DNA of 64,000 nucleotides, from NCBI GenBank assembly GCA_047495785.1, contig JBLDXI010000055.1:1488001-1552000 (forward strand), written 5' to 3'. Positions within the stretch are counted from its first letter, which is position 1. The number at the start of each line of letters is the position of its first letter. This document shows, piece after piece, positions 25,701 through 37,376 of the stretch. This DNA comes from Lepidodermella squamata (Eukaryota; Gastrotricha). A program made the translations under genes and the position numbers. Below the pieces are notes generated by a model. That model searched no databases and was not told the origin of the DNA. It saw nothing but the letters and a program-made list of their open reading frames with translations.

Positions 25701-28054
25701 AAGTCTTCGAATTCATCTAGGCTGAGCTCAAGATAACTTTTGAGATAATTATCTACAAATTCGAAATGCGCCTGGGACTCTGGTTGGAGGCTTCGTGCCT
25801 AGCGCAGATGAGCAGGCGAAGGTCTGGGACCGTACAACCGGTGAGACCGTGCTAAGTTGCCAAAAAATATTTGAACAGCAAGTTGTCAAACGATGCAGGT
25901 TAGAGTAAGCAAGATGAGCATGAACATGAAATTTCATACGAGAGTGAGGACGGTAGTAACCTTCTGATCATTGAACAGGCCGAAATCATGGCTGATTGAC
26001 CGGGCAATGTATAATGCTGTTGTTGATAGGTGTGAGATATCTCAAATTATCATATAAAATATACGCATTCTAAATTCTAGATTCTAGATTTATTCTAGGT
26101 TATAGTAGAACCCCCAAGTATAATTTGCTCTTTTGCTTTGCTGGTTTTATAAATGTTATTTTCATGCTTAGCCGAGAGCCGTGCGTCTGCCCTGCCAAGC
26201 CGAGGCAGCTATTTGGATGGCGAATACGCATCCGGCTACCGCCCGACGACCCGCACTTCATCGCGCAGAGCCGATTCGGCCGTCAACCTCGAAGAAGCTC
26301 CGCAAATGATGGAAGTCGAACCTGAGCAGCCGTGGTTCGTACCGACTATCACTCAAGAAATGGCGAACATGGCGGAAATATCTAGCAAATTTATAATAAT
26401 GATTCATTTGATCCGGTCCTTCGAGGCAATCGGCGATAAAACGCTCGTGTTCAGCCAATCCCTCATCTTCCTGAATTTGTTCGAGAAAGTTTTGGCGGAA
26501 GAGCAACGCCGCCGTGAAGAGGCGAGGACGAACGGCAGCGATCCAGCACTTGCTGAGCTGATTCCGACCTTCGAAAAAAACAAAGACTACTTCCGCATTG
26601 ACGGGCAGGTCTCGAGCCTGATTCGCCGCGATGCCGTTCACCGCTTCAACAACGCGGAAGATTCTCGGGCGCGGTTGTTCCTGATCTCGACGAAAGCTGG
26701 AGGCATCGGAATTAACCTGGTTGGGGCGAACCGCGTTCTTCTAACAGACGCGAGCTGGAACCCGAGCCAAGACGTGCAGGCGATTTTCCGCGCTTATCGC
26801 TTCGGCCAGCAAAAACCGGTGGGCGTCTATCGACTAATCGCTGCTGGTACAATGGAGGAGCGCATCTACGATCGTCAGGTCAACAAACAGTCACTTTCTC
26901 ACCGTGTCGTTGATGAACAGGTTTTTGATGAAAATCTAACTGCAATTTCATTTTATTACATTTTTGACAGCAAATTGCGCGTCATTTCACTAATCGCGAC
27001 TTGCTGGCTTTGTATCGCTTTAGTGCGGCCGAGAGCCGTATTCCAGACGCGCCGGCGGATCCTAATGACATGGCAGCGCTTGCATCTCGCTTCGAAGTTC
27101 CGAAAGACCTTGTATTGGCCGAAACGCTGCGTAAAATGCCGCACGTGATCTCGAAGTATCACATCCACGACTCGCTGTTGGTGCATCAGGTTCACGAACA
27201 GCTGGACGAGTCTGAGCGTCTGGCGGCGTGGCGCGAGTACGAACTGGCGCAGAAGGGCGTTAAGGTGGACAGCAGTGATCCGTTCTCCACTCACCGCTCT
27301 CTTGCATGGGCGATGCGCCGCGATAGCAATTTGGATGGGTACGACGCAGATGTAGCCGCGCTGCGAGAAATGGCGACGTTGTTCGGCTTGCTGCGGCCTG
27401 GTATCCAGGAATATGTCGACCAGCAGCTGCCCGTCTACGAGCAACTTGCAAGAGATGCGGCTGAACGAAAGCGACAACAGGCTGAAATTCCATCGTCGTC
27501 TGAGGCTAGCTCTTCGAATCCAAGCCAGCAGCAACTTCTCGAAGAATATGTCAAGTTGCAACAGCAAATTCAGGTAAGTCTGTGAGAGGTTATTTGTTTG
27601 CTAAAACAGCGAAAGGCGGGGTAAGCGTTTCTTTATTCTCCAAAAATAAATATTAAGCTGGATTTTTAGCGATCTTTTCTATTCTGTGCCATCTGAGATT
27701 ACTTGGGTACTCATTTTTTGTTGATTCTGTTTTTTTTTGCAGATTCAGCTCGCTCGCAAGCCTGCCAAGCCGAAGAAGCCGCGCCAGAAGCGCCGGCCGC
27801 GAGGATGGTGGGCTCTTGAACATAGAGGCAGCGGCGATGAATCAGTTATTTCGTCTGCCCATCTTCGGCAATCTCGGCCATTTAACAATTTTGATGGCTC
27901 TGATCCTTCAAGCTCTGAAGGGGCTGGCACTTCCGCACAGCCGCCACAACCGCCTACCAATCGTTTAGCTGATTATGCGTACCAAGATTCTGACGCAACT
28001 GATGAAACTGAAAGCGGGGATGGTTTCGAAAACTACTCTGATTCGGATTACTAA
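22751..28054 (+). CDS. ATRX: ATRX/XNP SWI2/SNF2 chromatin remodeler
   Basis: ATP-dependent remodeler that deposits H3.3 and silences repeats. Six exons, 22751-23348, 23396-24162, 24214-24940, 26172-26920, 26971-27573 and 27743-28054, give 1251 residues. The N-terminal 200 residues are acidic/basic linkers (KKRGRPKK AT-hook-like). Helicase motif I is MGLGKTLSVISF, the Walker B is DEGH, then TGTPLQNNLYEYHCM, an acidic insert of about 110 residues, KTLVFSQSL, STKAGGIGINLVGANRV, and motif VI around DVQAIFRAYRFGQ. After the helicase comes RVVDEQQIARHFT...DSLLVHQ, specific to ATRX rather than RAD54. There is no ADD zinc-finger domain, as in short invertebrate XNP proteins. Intron 3 (24941-26171, 1231 bp) is about 20 times the normal size and carries transposon debris. 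The start is ATG 22751; the longer frame from 22706 needs TTG. Confidence 0.93.
25071..25716 (-). pseudogene. piggyBac-like transposase C-terminal remnant in ATRX intron 3
   Basis: On the minus strand the frame ending near 25229 reads HYPWVVDNIARRDCVICV... followed by TCSKFKVPLCL. In another frame it continues as VCLKFCFHGNDF. This order (HYP, RxCVxC, CxxxxVPLC, C-x-x-C-F-x-x-x) resembles the cysteine-rich C-terminus of piggyBac-family transposases. One conserved Cys is replaced and at least one frameshift lies near 25250. No full transposase or terminal repeats were found. It is a likely reason that this intron is enlarged. Identification is from motif spacing only. Confidence 0.45.
25610..25668. 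repeat. imperfect hairpin inside ATRX intron 3
   Basis: Left arm 25610-25633 (GTGCGGAATC...GATTC) pairs with right arm 25643-25668. The arms differ by a 3-nt gap and about two mismatches, with a 9-nt loop. A second small stem, CCGCACC-GAAGA-GGTGCGG, overlaps its right edge. It may be part of an inserted element. Confidence 0.6.
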
Positions 28055-28574
28055 ATGTGACATCGCCAACTATTGACAATCAACGTTTGTTGTAGCCTTA
28101 TATTCATAAATATCAAATCTGCCTATATTAATCTCACATACTTATATCTGCTTTTCATTTACGCTTTGTTTCAACGATTTGACAAATTGACACTGTATGA
28201 TAAATTGTTGACGTCTTTTTATATCCGGATTTCCAAATGCCCGGTATCTCATATGCCTTTTTGTATCTATATTGAATCGATCATATTTACTCGAAACGAC
28301 TCGTGATTCTAAGTATATAATGACTGCTGCCAGTTTTTGCGCCTTCTTTTTGTTCTTAAATGCTTTCGCTCAAAATGTTTTCAGACGGATCAAAATAAAG
28401 AGAAAGCAAGAGACAATATTTTTCTTTGTTTTTTGAAATATTTCGGAAAAATATTTACTTTTTTTGCAACAAGCGGTAGTTGATTCTTTAAAGGGTAAAT
28501 AGACGAGGCAAATGATTCGATTCCTTTTTTGAACATCAAAGGAGTCATTTTGTTTACACACTCATTTTGTTTGT

Positions 28575-28716
28575 ACCCTATCGGAAATCCGTGATGAAAA
28601 GACGTAGAGTTTTCCAATTTGTCGCAAATGGGCCCAAGTCATAGCCCGAGATATGGGTATAATTAGCGAAAAACATATCCTCAACTCATCTGCGATCTAC
28701 GGATTTCCGACAGGGT
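28575..28716. repeat. spaced inverted repeat, possible short MITE
   Basis: ACCCTATCGGAAATCCGT (28575-28592) is the reverse complement of 28699-28716 with one mismatch. The 106-bp spacer is not repetitive. No target duplication is obvious, so a mobile origin is only a guess. Confidence 0.5.
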
Positions 28717-28973
28717 ATTTTAGTGTAAAAGTGACAAGAAGGGCCGGAATCAGATTCCGCGTCTCATATATCCGCCGTCGAATATTCACCGATGCGACTG
28801 AGTTCAAGGATATTGATCTCTCCACAGCATGCATAGCAGGGGCTCGAATCATCGTAGTCAGTCGTGGACTTCAATCATGACCAACAGCACGTACGAACAT
28901 GTTGTCAGAGAACAAATGACTGTTGCTTAGCTAATTTCCACTTGTTTCGTGCTCAAATCTAAGTTGGCTCTGA

Positions 28974-28981
28974 TATAAATA
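28974..28981 (+). promoter_or_regulatory. TATA-like box of GABA-B-like receptor 1
   Basis: TATAAATA 124 bp upstream of the start ATG at 29105, in a suitable position for a core promoter with a short 5' UTR. Confidence 0.35.
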
Positions 28982-29104
28982 CCAATTACAATTCTCTGAT
29001 TAAGTAAATTTCAGGCGTCTTCATCTATATCTGTTGAGAAATTTTACAAGGGCAAGCCATAGCGTAACTCGAGGTTTTCTCATAGTTTCAATAGTTACTT
29101 TACA

Positions 29105-32050
29105 ATGAGGCGCAGCTGCATTTTTCTTCTTTATTTGCTTCAATCTACCGATTTGGCGCTGTTTCAAAAACTTGACATGCGCTCGCCGATGCCCAAGTTT
29201 ATCAGGCCGACGACTTCAGCGTCGAGTTTCAAACCAAATATATCAATAGTAACAGTTGTGAACTACGGTAGGGCTATTTTTAGATCGAATTGTTTTGATT
29301 TTATTTCGCCAATTTTGCCATAATATAACAGGAGGGCAGGCCTACCCGCTTGGGCCAATGTGCACTGAAGGCATTCAGATGGCTGTCAATGCTATCGAGA
29401 GAGCGGGAATTCTTCCCAGCTTTGAATTCTCCGTAGAAGTTTTGGACGACATGGTGAGTCATGAAAATTACTAAATAGTTTCCCTTCATTATACGAGATC
29501 TCGCATTCAGTGCTTTCGAGATGTTGGCGTAAAGCTGGTAATGGAAGTAATGAGAGGTGACAGGAGCGCCCCAGATCGAGTTCCTATGATCGCCGGGCCA
29601 ATTTGCATTTCACACATGTACACCGGTATCGCCATGAAGCACTTCAACTTTGTCGGGGTTAGGAACTTTTACATAAATTTCAATATCTCTGTTATATTCC
29701 ATATCTTATTTGAAACAGCTCGCCGCTTCAACTATAGCTCCAGAAATCTACTATCGCCGAAGCATGTTCGACTCTTACTTTGCACTGCCACCTTCCGTCG
29801 AAGTTTTCTACGCTGCGATCCCGGAATTCGTCAAAGCTAACGGCTGGTCAAAAGTATACCTATTCAGTGAGACGGTGACATATTGGCAATCTGTGAGTTT
29901 ATCTCTTCGAACCCATGTTACATGCCCTTTCATAATAAAATTGAATATTTCCATTACACAGTATGAACAGATTCTGCTACAAAAGTTCGCCAAGTTGAAC
30001 ATTTCTCTTGCTGGGACGGCCAAGATATTGATGTACGGCAGTGGCATCGTGCCAACATCTGGCCAAGTGGAGGATGCAGTCAGAGAGCTGAAGGCCCTCG
30101 ACCCTCGCATTATCGTCGTCAACACGAACTACGGGGCGCAGATGGCGTGTTGGCTGCACAGACTCGGATTGTACGGGCCGAACTACGTGTTCATCTTCTA
30201 CGGCACCGGCTACTTCATGCCGAACAACCCGTCGCGATACCGCGACTGGTGCACCGAGACGATGCTCTACCAGGTTACTTTTCTTTTATGCTTTGTATTC
30301 CTTGTATGCAAGTTTTCGTCGAATATATACAGGTGTTGAAGAGCGTAATATTCTTCAGCTATTCATTTCTGGTAAATACCGAGCGCAATGCCACGGATTC
30401 TCTTGGAGTGCGAGTTCAAGATTTTGATGCCGCATTGAAGAGTAGGATCGATAGTCCCGAACTGGCGTCTCCGTGGTGGTATTGGCGGGCTCTGTGCTAC
30501 GAACAAGTAGCTGCCGCAGCAGTCGCGTTAGACCAGGCAGAGAAAACTTTACAAAGAGGTATTTTTATTTATAGAGAGACCCGTGTCACCCAACAATGAT
30601 TTCTCCGATTAGTTAATGATTCCTTGATCAATTGGACGACTGGGAGCATCAATTTTTTGACGAACGGAGGGCGCATCCACGCTTTACTGAAAGAAAGCAT
30701 GTCAAATCTGGTCTTCCAAGGCCTCAACTCGAAAGTCAATTATTCAATGAACGCGTTGAAAGGCGCCACAGCTTTCTACCAGATGCAGGATAATGTCATC
30801 GACGAAAACCAGACAATGCGCGATGTTACCTCGGCTTTAGCACCAATTGCAGTTGCGACGTTCGATTCGGCAGATGCAAATGGGCAGCTTAAAAGGACCC
30901 GGGCTCCTCTGATATGGAAAACGGTTGACGGTCGTGTCCCATCTGATTCAATTAGATTCATTCAAGTTGAAGTAGCATGGTTGGATGGCGGAATTCGCTA
31001 TCCTCTAATAGGTAAGAAAACCTTCTGAAGCGCTTCTTTTAATATTTCCCAATTTGTATTATAGCAATTGCAGTAGCGCTCATATCTCTGAATTGCGCCC
31101 TGTTTACTCTACATTTCACGAAGATGAGAAAGAGGAAAAACGCCTTCCAATCTAGGATGACGATGCCAAGGCTAAATCTGCTTGTTGTTCTCGGCAACAC
31201 GTGCATACTACTGTTCACCCCACTAGCGCATTACTCTGGAATAGGAGGGCAAGATAGATTTCGATGCATGAGTGCTGCAGGATTATTTGTAATTGGCACT
31301 AGCCTGATACTATGCAGTTTGTTAGCCAAGCTCGAAATCGGCTACAAAATCCTGCATTCTGAGCATTGGAACGCATTGACGGCCGCAAAAAGTCGAAACG
31401 GCACGTTCACACTCACGCCTGTCCACCGCTCCTCATCACTTGCGCGTCAAAGCGAAGGCATTATTGGCCAGGATTTACGAGGTTTCGAGAAAATAGCTCT
31501 TTCCTTCTTATTACTTGCGACAGTTGTAATCACAATCATCCTTGTGGCCTGGTTTTCATTATTTCCTATGAGCATTATCCAAGTTGAGATGGGAATTTCA
31601 GTATCGCCAGTTGACATAAGTTTGGCCTTCGAAAGACATACCTTCGTCTGCAGCTTGAATTATTCTATTGGCACTGTCGGCTTCATTGGAATTCTGATTA
31701 CTATATTCGCCGTCGTCTCACTTCGAATGCTGTTTCTGTCCGTTTTTGTTAAAAGGGTATGTTGCTATTAACTTATTGTAACAAAATCAAATTTAGCTGC
31801 TCTCATTCTCTAGACCTTTTCCGACAAGATAGGTGATTTAACTGGGACACGAAGCGTAGTTTGGCTCGATGTGATTTGCCTAACAGCCGGTGCAGTTGTA
31901 ACGTGGGCATTTTTTTCTAATGATGCGGGTTCGATTAGCATGGCTGTGTCAGTAATTTCTTTCAACGTTTCTATCCTAAACGTGCTCCTGATTTTCTTTC
32001 CTAAATTCATTCTACGCCACACTTATGCAACCGAACAGATAAAGGACTAA
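29105..32050 (+). CDS. GABA-B-like class C G-protein-coupled receptor, copy 1
   Basis: Nine exons (29105-29267, 29332-29453, 29511-29657, 29719-29892, 29962-30273, 30333-30558, 30613-31011, 31065-31756, 31814-32050) give 823 residues. An N-terminal signal-like segment precedes an extracellular Venus-flytrap (ANF-receptor type) domain with DPRIIVVNTNYGAQMACWLHRLGLYGPNYVF near residue 310, the same block as in GABA-B receptors. There is no Cys-rich domain, then a seven-helix domain with CMSAAGLFVIG in TM3 and GDLTGTRSVVW before TM6. The absence of a Cys-rich linker separates it from metabotropic glutamate receptors. Ligand cannot be inferred. Exons 2-6 are almost identical to copy 3 (37672-38887), while exons 7-9 are clearly diverged. 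C-terminal tail is short, with no coiled coil for heterodimerisation. Confidence 0.87.
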
Positions 32051-32203
32051 TTGACATTCTAAATCGCACGTGCGCGACGTTCTTGGAGATCGCAGTTGAT
32101 AATTATTTGTGTTCATAATTGGGATTATCAAGTGTATCAACGCCTCTGTTTTGATTAGTTAATTCGGCTCGGCATACCTATATTTTTATCTAAAAGGAGT
32201 TTG

Positions 32204-32541
32204 ATACGATTCATTTGATACCACTGAGCTAAAATGTCATATATATATATAAATGTCTAAGCTAAAATGTCATATATATATATAAATGTCTAAGCTAAAA
32301 TGTCATATATATTATATATATATATATATCGTTCGTGGCGCGGAAGAACCCGCACTTCGATGATTTTTTGCCCTGACTGTACCCCGCGAGTACAGCATAA
32401 CGCGCAGTATTGCATATAGTATCCAAGGCTGTACTCGCGGGGTACAGTCAGGGCAAAAAATCATCGAAGTGCGGGTTCTTCCGCGCCACGAACGATATAT
32501 ATATATGACATTTTAGCTCAGTGGTATCAAATGAATCGTAT
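32204..32541. mobile_element. foldback (long hairpin) element with perfect 67-bp core arms
   Basis: The outer arms ATACGATTCATTTGATACC... (from 32204) and its reverse complement (ending 32541) enclose A/T-rich (TA)n segments. Inside them, 32330-32396 and 32428-32494 are exact 67-bp reverse complements around a 31-bp loop. The left arm also carries a 33-bp unit (GCTAAAATGTCATATATATA...) about two and a half times, which the right arm has once. There is no coding capacity. The flanks GTTTG and GTCTG are only a near match, so the target duplication is uncertain. It lies 154 bp after the stop of receptor copy 1. Confidence 0.9.
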
Positions 32542-33812
32542 GTCTGAACGTCTGAGTGGAAAACGCCTACCAGACTTGAGATTGAATAAATCTATTTCTA
32601 AATTTACTTTTTACTGCATAATTAGGCTTCACATATGAGGTATGGACGCTTCGTTACGAATGCAAGTTATTCTTAGTGCAAAAATTCGAAACCTATGGCC
32701 AATCACCCTTCGCCACAGCTACTCGCCTTAATTAAAATTTACGGTGCAACCCTTCTTGAAGATTGTTGAGTTTTGAAGCGTAAACGAGAAGACTAATGCT
32801 TAATATTTAATAAGAGAAATTCCTAAAATATCCTGAAAAATTGGGTGGGACTTATTTCATCAGACATGATGTCTTATTTCCGCTGACAACCGAATAACAT
32901 GTGACTTCAAACATCCGACAACAGCTCTCACTGGAAACCAAGTTTCACTGAATTTTAACGAATGAGGGAGCTTCAAGAAGAACTCGGTGATCAAGTAATT
33001 AAGAAGTCAAAATTAATTCACCAATGGGTCATTTGGTTTAGGAATATTTTTAAGCTCGAAAAAACCGTTCGAAGTCAGGCTTTGACCAGCATTGATTCCT
33101 TCTTTTACTTCAAAGGACGTCGCTTTGAAGTCCGATTTTGCAAACTCGTGGGTTCCCCATAAAATGCCTGAGTCTGGAATCGATAAGAGCCACAGATCGA
33201 ATAAAATGAACTGAATATTCAGGTTCCTAGGCTTGGCGATTGGCAGAGATGATCGGCAAGGTTCGAATGTGGGCAACTTTCATGTCGGTTATTTCAAGTC
33301 ACATTTCTGGTTAGCGGATGAAATAAGCAGACGATATTAATCTCAAATCGGATTAAATATCGTACAAAAATCATTATCTTTTTATAGCAATAAAAACGCG
33401 AGTCGTCAACAATTCATGGATTCATTATATGTAGGTCTAGGGATAACTTGAGCAGCAGAGCTTGGCAGAATTGTGTGGATGACACAACTGGGTCACCGAA
33501 ATAAAAAAACATTACGTTAGGGACTCGAGATGTCTTAACAAAAAGTGTCCGAAAAGCTGTCTATAACTTGAACGATTCTAATCAGGTACCATAATTATTC
33601 TGTATCAAGGATAAGAAAAAGATCATTAGTCTACCACAGTTCATGAAGTTTTCGTGCCACACGTGACGCGTACCTTTATTTTCTGCGTATTACTTGTGCG
33701 TGCATAGGCGCTGAGTTAACGCATACTCTTTAATTGAGCTAATTTCAAGCTAAATTAAAAAAGGGCGTCTTCTCTCACACCTCGCGACTTTCCCGGCAAA
33801 AGCAGATTGTCT
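32542..33812. other. spacer GABA-B-like receptors 1 and 2
   Basis: About 1.27 kb with no recognisable gene. A minus-strand open frame at 33013-33276 looks protein-like in composition but matches no family I know and has no clear start context; I do not call it. Confidence 0.4.
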
Positions 33813-36581
33813 ATGATGTTTCAACGAATAGCTGTTCGAGTACTAATAATATTGCTGTCACTGGCCTATGCAAATCCTCACAATATGGATGAGCCGATGC
33901 CAGAGCTCGTAGTTTCACCGAATGACCACAGAAACAAAACTCTGGTCAAGGTGCTGAACAGCGTATCATACAGCGGGTATTATCCTACGGGTCCGATATG
34001 CACCTTGGCAACGATAGCAGCACTGGATCACCTACGATCTCGAGAAGACTGGTTGCCTAACTACCAAATAGGCTTTGAATTTTTCGATGATACGGTTCGC
34101 CAATAACTTGGAAAAAACAATTCTCCTTAATTGTGTATAATTGCAGTGTGATAACTCGGTTGGAATTTCCGGTTTCATTGAACGGTTGCGAGCGAACGAC
34201 GAGGCAGAAAATAGGTTTCCAATGGCGGCTCTCACAGAGTGTGTGGATCCGTCTCAATCTCTCACGGCTATGGCTCTTCAATTCGTGAACTTCGTCGGCG
34301 TAAGTTCTCGCCACATTGAAGCACTCATCATCAAACCAAAATCCAACTTTTAGTTCGCCGTTATTCCAACAACGATTGAAGGTGTCTACGACAAGCGAGT
34401 CTTTCCCAACTTTTTCCCACTTGGCGAGCCGCCTAATTTCTACTACGAAGCGGTTTGCAAACTTCTAGTCGCTATGAGTTGGAAAAAAGTTGCGATAATA
34501 TCCCAAATTGACATATTCTTCACTCTGGTAAACAGTGCCACGTGTCGGGTTGTCTTTTTGTTATCCATTTAATTTTCAGATGGATAAATACCTGGTTCAG
34601 CAGCTCGAGCGCCACGGCATCGAATTGCTGTACCTGGAGAAAATTAGCTTTGACATCAATCAAGAAGTTGAATTGGACCAACTGAGATCGCATGATCCGC
34701 GCATAATACTGGTCAATATTTTTTCCGGGGAGTTGGCGTGTTGTCTGCTTCATCGGAACGGTTTATATGGCAGCAATTATGTTGTACTATTTTTCGGCTG
34801 GGAGAATATTAATAATCCACCCGTGGTTCCACAAGAAGCGCCATGGTGTACATTGGCCATGATTTATGAGGTAAAAAGCGCTATATTGGACAATTTTCTT
34901 GCATTTTCCTGCATATTTTCCCGAAGGTTATGGCAAGCGTTATACGTTACGTGGATACAGCTTTGAACAATTTTTATGGACCCAAATTCACCGATTCTTT
35001 TGGAGGTTCTCTGCCGCAGCTCAAGGAGGTCCTCGAGAAGGAAATCGACAAACCCTATCTCGCACCTGGTTATTCTTACTGGCCAGAGCTATGTTACGAC
35101 CGAGCTCTAACAACTGGCATTCTCCTGAATGCAACAGAAACCATCCTTAACGCCAGTATTTAAACATTTGAAGACTTTTATAGCCATAAAACCTCAATTC
35201 TTTAGGAAATCAAACTCTATCTGATTGGTTCACCAATGGTGAGAATTATCGGAATAATGGAGGCGAGATGGCGACTGTACTGAAAAATGCCATGTTGGAC
35301 ATCAAATTCACCGGGCTGAAAGCTCAGTACGAGTTCGACAAGCGGACAAAGGCTACTAAAATGAAGTTTCCGGTCAGCTTCAATCAAACCATTGTCGAAG
35401 AGGGCAACAAAACATTCAGCGTTTTCATCGGATTTCTAATACCTGAAAATAACACGGAAAAGCGTTTGTTCCTGCGTCCGGCAGCCATGCGATGGCGAAC
35501 ATTCGACAATCAGCCACCAAAAGATTCTCTGATAATCGTTAGAGTTAAATTGCCATTTATAGCTCTAAGCACCAACGCCATTTTGAAAGGTATACGTTGT
35601 TCTTAGAGCTGCTTTAATCTTAAAACATCTAATTTACAGGGTTCGGCGTAGTTATGATAGTCGTTATCATTGCATGTCTTCTACTTCCCCTACTGCCTAT
35701 CATTAAAAGAAAGCGACCAACTTGGAGATTCACAACAGACGACGGCTTCCTGCTGTCTGGCAACCTTTTGCTGATGATCCATGTCTTATTAGTTCCCGTC
35801 GATTCGGATTATTTTGTGAATACGAACTGTTCTGCTATGCTCGTCTTATGCCTATCCGGCTATTCTGCTGCCGTAGCTGCAGTTGCCTCGAAAGTAAGCG
35901 GCTCTGCTAGGGGTGTACTCGCCCCAATCCAAACTAACACTCAGCTAATAGCCCGATTCAATGACCGCTTCAAATTCCCTGGAATGTTCAGCCTGTCTTG
36001 GATGACTTTACACTCTGTACTAATCGGTGTAGTGTTGGGCATTGCCCCGATCTCGGTGATGGAATTCGACCAGAAACTTGAATTCTTCGGACAGGATAAA
36101 TACTTGGCATTGCTACCTTTTCAACTTAAATGCGATTATTCTGACTTCTTCGGCAATACTGCTACAATATCTATATTAGTGATTGTTTCGCTGCTGCAGC
36201 TACTTTTACTTATTTACTTGCTACTTTTGGCCCTGACATCCAAGGGCCGTGTTGCCACCCGCTCATCGTCAGTCGTATGTTTCTTTGACTTTATAAATTT
36301 TGTATTGAACTTAAGATGATGATAATTAGCAGCGCTCGTCAGCCATGTTGAGCAGATCTAGCAGGAGAAAACTGTCAACAGCAAAGCGTAGCCTGATGAA
36401 GTCTGACTGGTTGGTCAACTTCGTGTATTGCTCTTGCATCTTTCAGTTTGCGGGCATCCTCGTAGCGTCACTGGACTTGGCCAACTCTAATCACGTTCTC
36501 ATCACTACCGCAGGTTTTTCCATTGGATATGTGGCATTAAACATCGCTCTGGTTTTCCTTCCTCCGATATTCAAACGTTGA
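33813..36581 (+). CDS. GABA-B-like class C G-protein-coupled receptor, copy 2
   Basis: Eight exons (33813-34094, 34147-34299, 34354-34527, 34580-34870, 34927-35155, 35206-35589, 35640-36274, 36330-36581) give 799 residues. Signal peptide, Venus-flytrap domain and seven helices follow the same plan as copy 1. The flytrap block reads HDPRIILVNIFSGELACCLLHRNGLYGSNYVV. Exons 1 and 2 of copies 1 and 3 are fused here, so one intron was lost or gained. The 174-nt exon in the middle of the flytrap domain is the same length in all three copies. Sequence is well diverged from copies 1 and 3 throughout. The donor at 34095 (GTTCGC) is weak. The ATG at 33813 is chosen over the upstream in-frame TTG; MMFQRIAVRVLIILL forms a plausible signal peptide. 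Confidence 0.85.
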
Positions 36582-36759
36582 AATATTTGATAAGAAAATC
36601 TATCGCGCGCAGGGGCGATTGACCCTCCAATTACTTCTGTTTCTTAGCCGTATTTGGTTTGAGAAAATCGATTGCTTGTTGTACTATATGTTGCTAAGAA
36701 TATATATTTTTTCAATCGAAATAAGAAATTAATCAGGAAGGTCGTTTGACCTTAGCTAT

Positions 36760-37300
36760 AAGACATGATATTGGTTATGAAGAAGTTATCGAATTGCAGT
36801 AGCGCACATCGTATAATATCCGTCGCCGAGAGATTCACCAATTTACAATATTCATTCTCGATTTCTGTTCAAGGTACTCGACAAGTTCAGAACTTTGTCT
36901 ATTTTGCTATGCCATATTTATTGCCGATGAGCTCATCGGATGGCATCAGTTTCTTCCGTGCTCAGCACTCCTTATATCCGGCGGAAATTTTAGTAAGTTG
37001 CGAGAGTGGAAATAATTAACATGAACAGAACTTGGTTGAGCAAAGGAGCAATTTTCAATCAGATGTAGGTTTTCCATTAGTGTGGAGTGCCAGTCCAGTA
37101 TTGCATGAGGCATTGATGGCTGGCTATAATGTCGGCTTTTCTTTGGACCAACCGAACACTAGCAGACACGAACAAATCAGGCGAGGCACTTTTATCCTCT
37201 GAAATATCACCCGCGCCTAGCGCCTACGTTTTATGATGCAGTTTATGGATGTAGTTCGAGAATTCACAGACGGTAAGTTCAAAGTCCAAGCTTCAAAAGG
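36760..37300 (+). pseudogene. decayed GABA-B-like receptor fragment
   Basis: Short stretches resemble flytrap exons of the neighbouring receptors. Around 37066-37160 the reading GFPLVWSASPVLHEALMAGYNVGFSLD resembles the exon 2 start (AYPLGPMCTEGIQMAVNAI). Around 37220-37275 APTFYDAVYG resembles the NFYYEAV segment of copy 2. Frames are interrupted and no membrane exons follow before copy 3 begins at 37377. It is probably the remnant of a fourth tandem copy. Confidence 0.4.
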
Positions 37301-37376
37301 AGGGTGCTGATCTAAAAATGTTTGACGCTGGAATATTTCCAAGTTTTCAAGCCAGTCGCCGCCGCTATTATAAAAA

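Larger units (their letters stand above)
28055..29104. other. spacer ATRX / GABA-B-like receptor 1
   Basis: 1.05 kb without a credible gene. It holds the inverted repeat 28575-28716 (listed separately) and a TATAAATA near 28974. Confidence 0.5.

Noticed and set aside
25749-25937. Plus-strand reading KVWDRTTGETVLSC resembling one WD40 blade in ATRX intron 3
   Set aside because: Only one blade-like stretch with stops close by; too short to call a WD40 pseudogene.
33013-33276. 87-residue minus-strand frame between receptor copies 1 and 2
   Set aside because: Composition is protein-like, but I recognise no family and there is no splice or promoter support.
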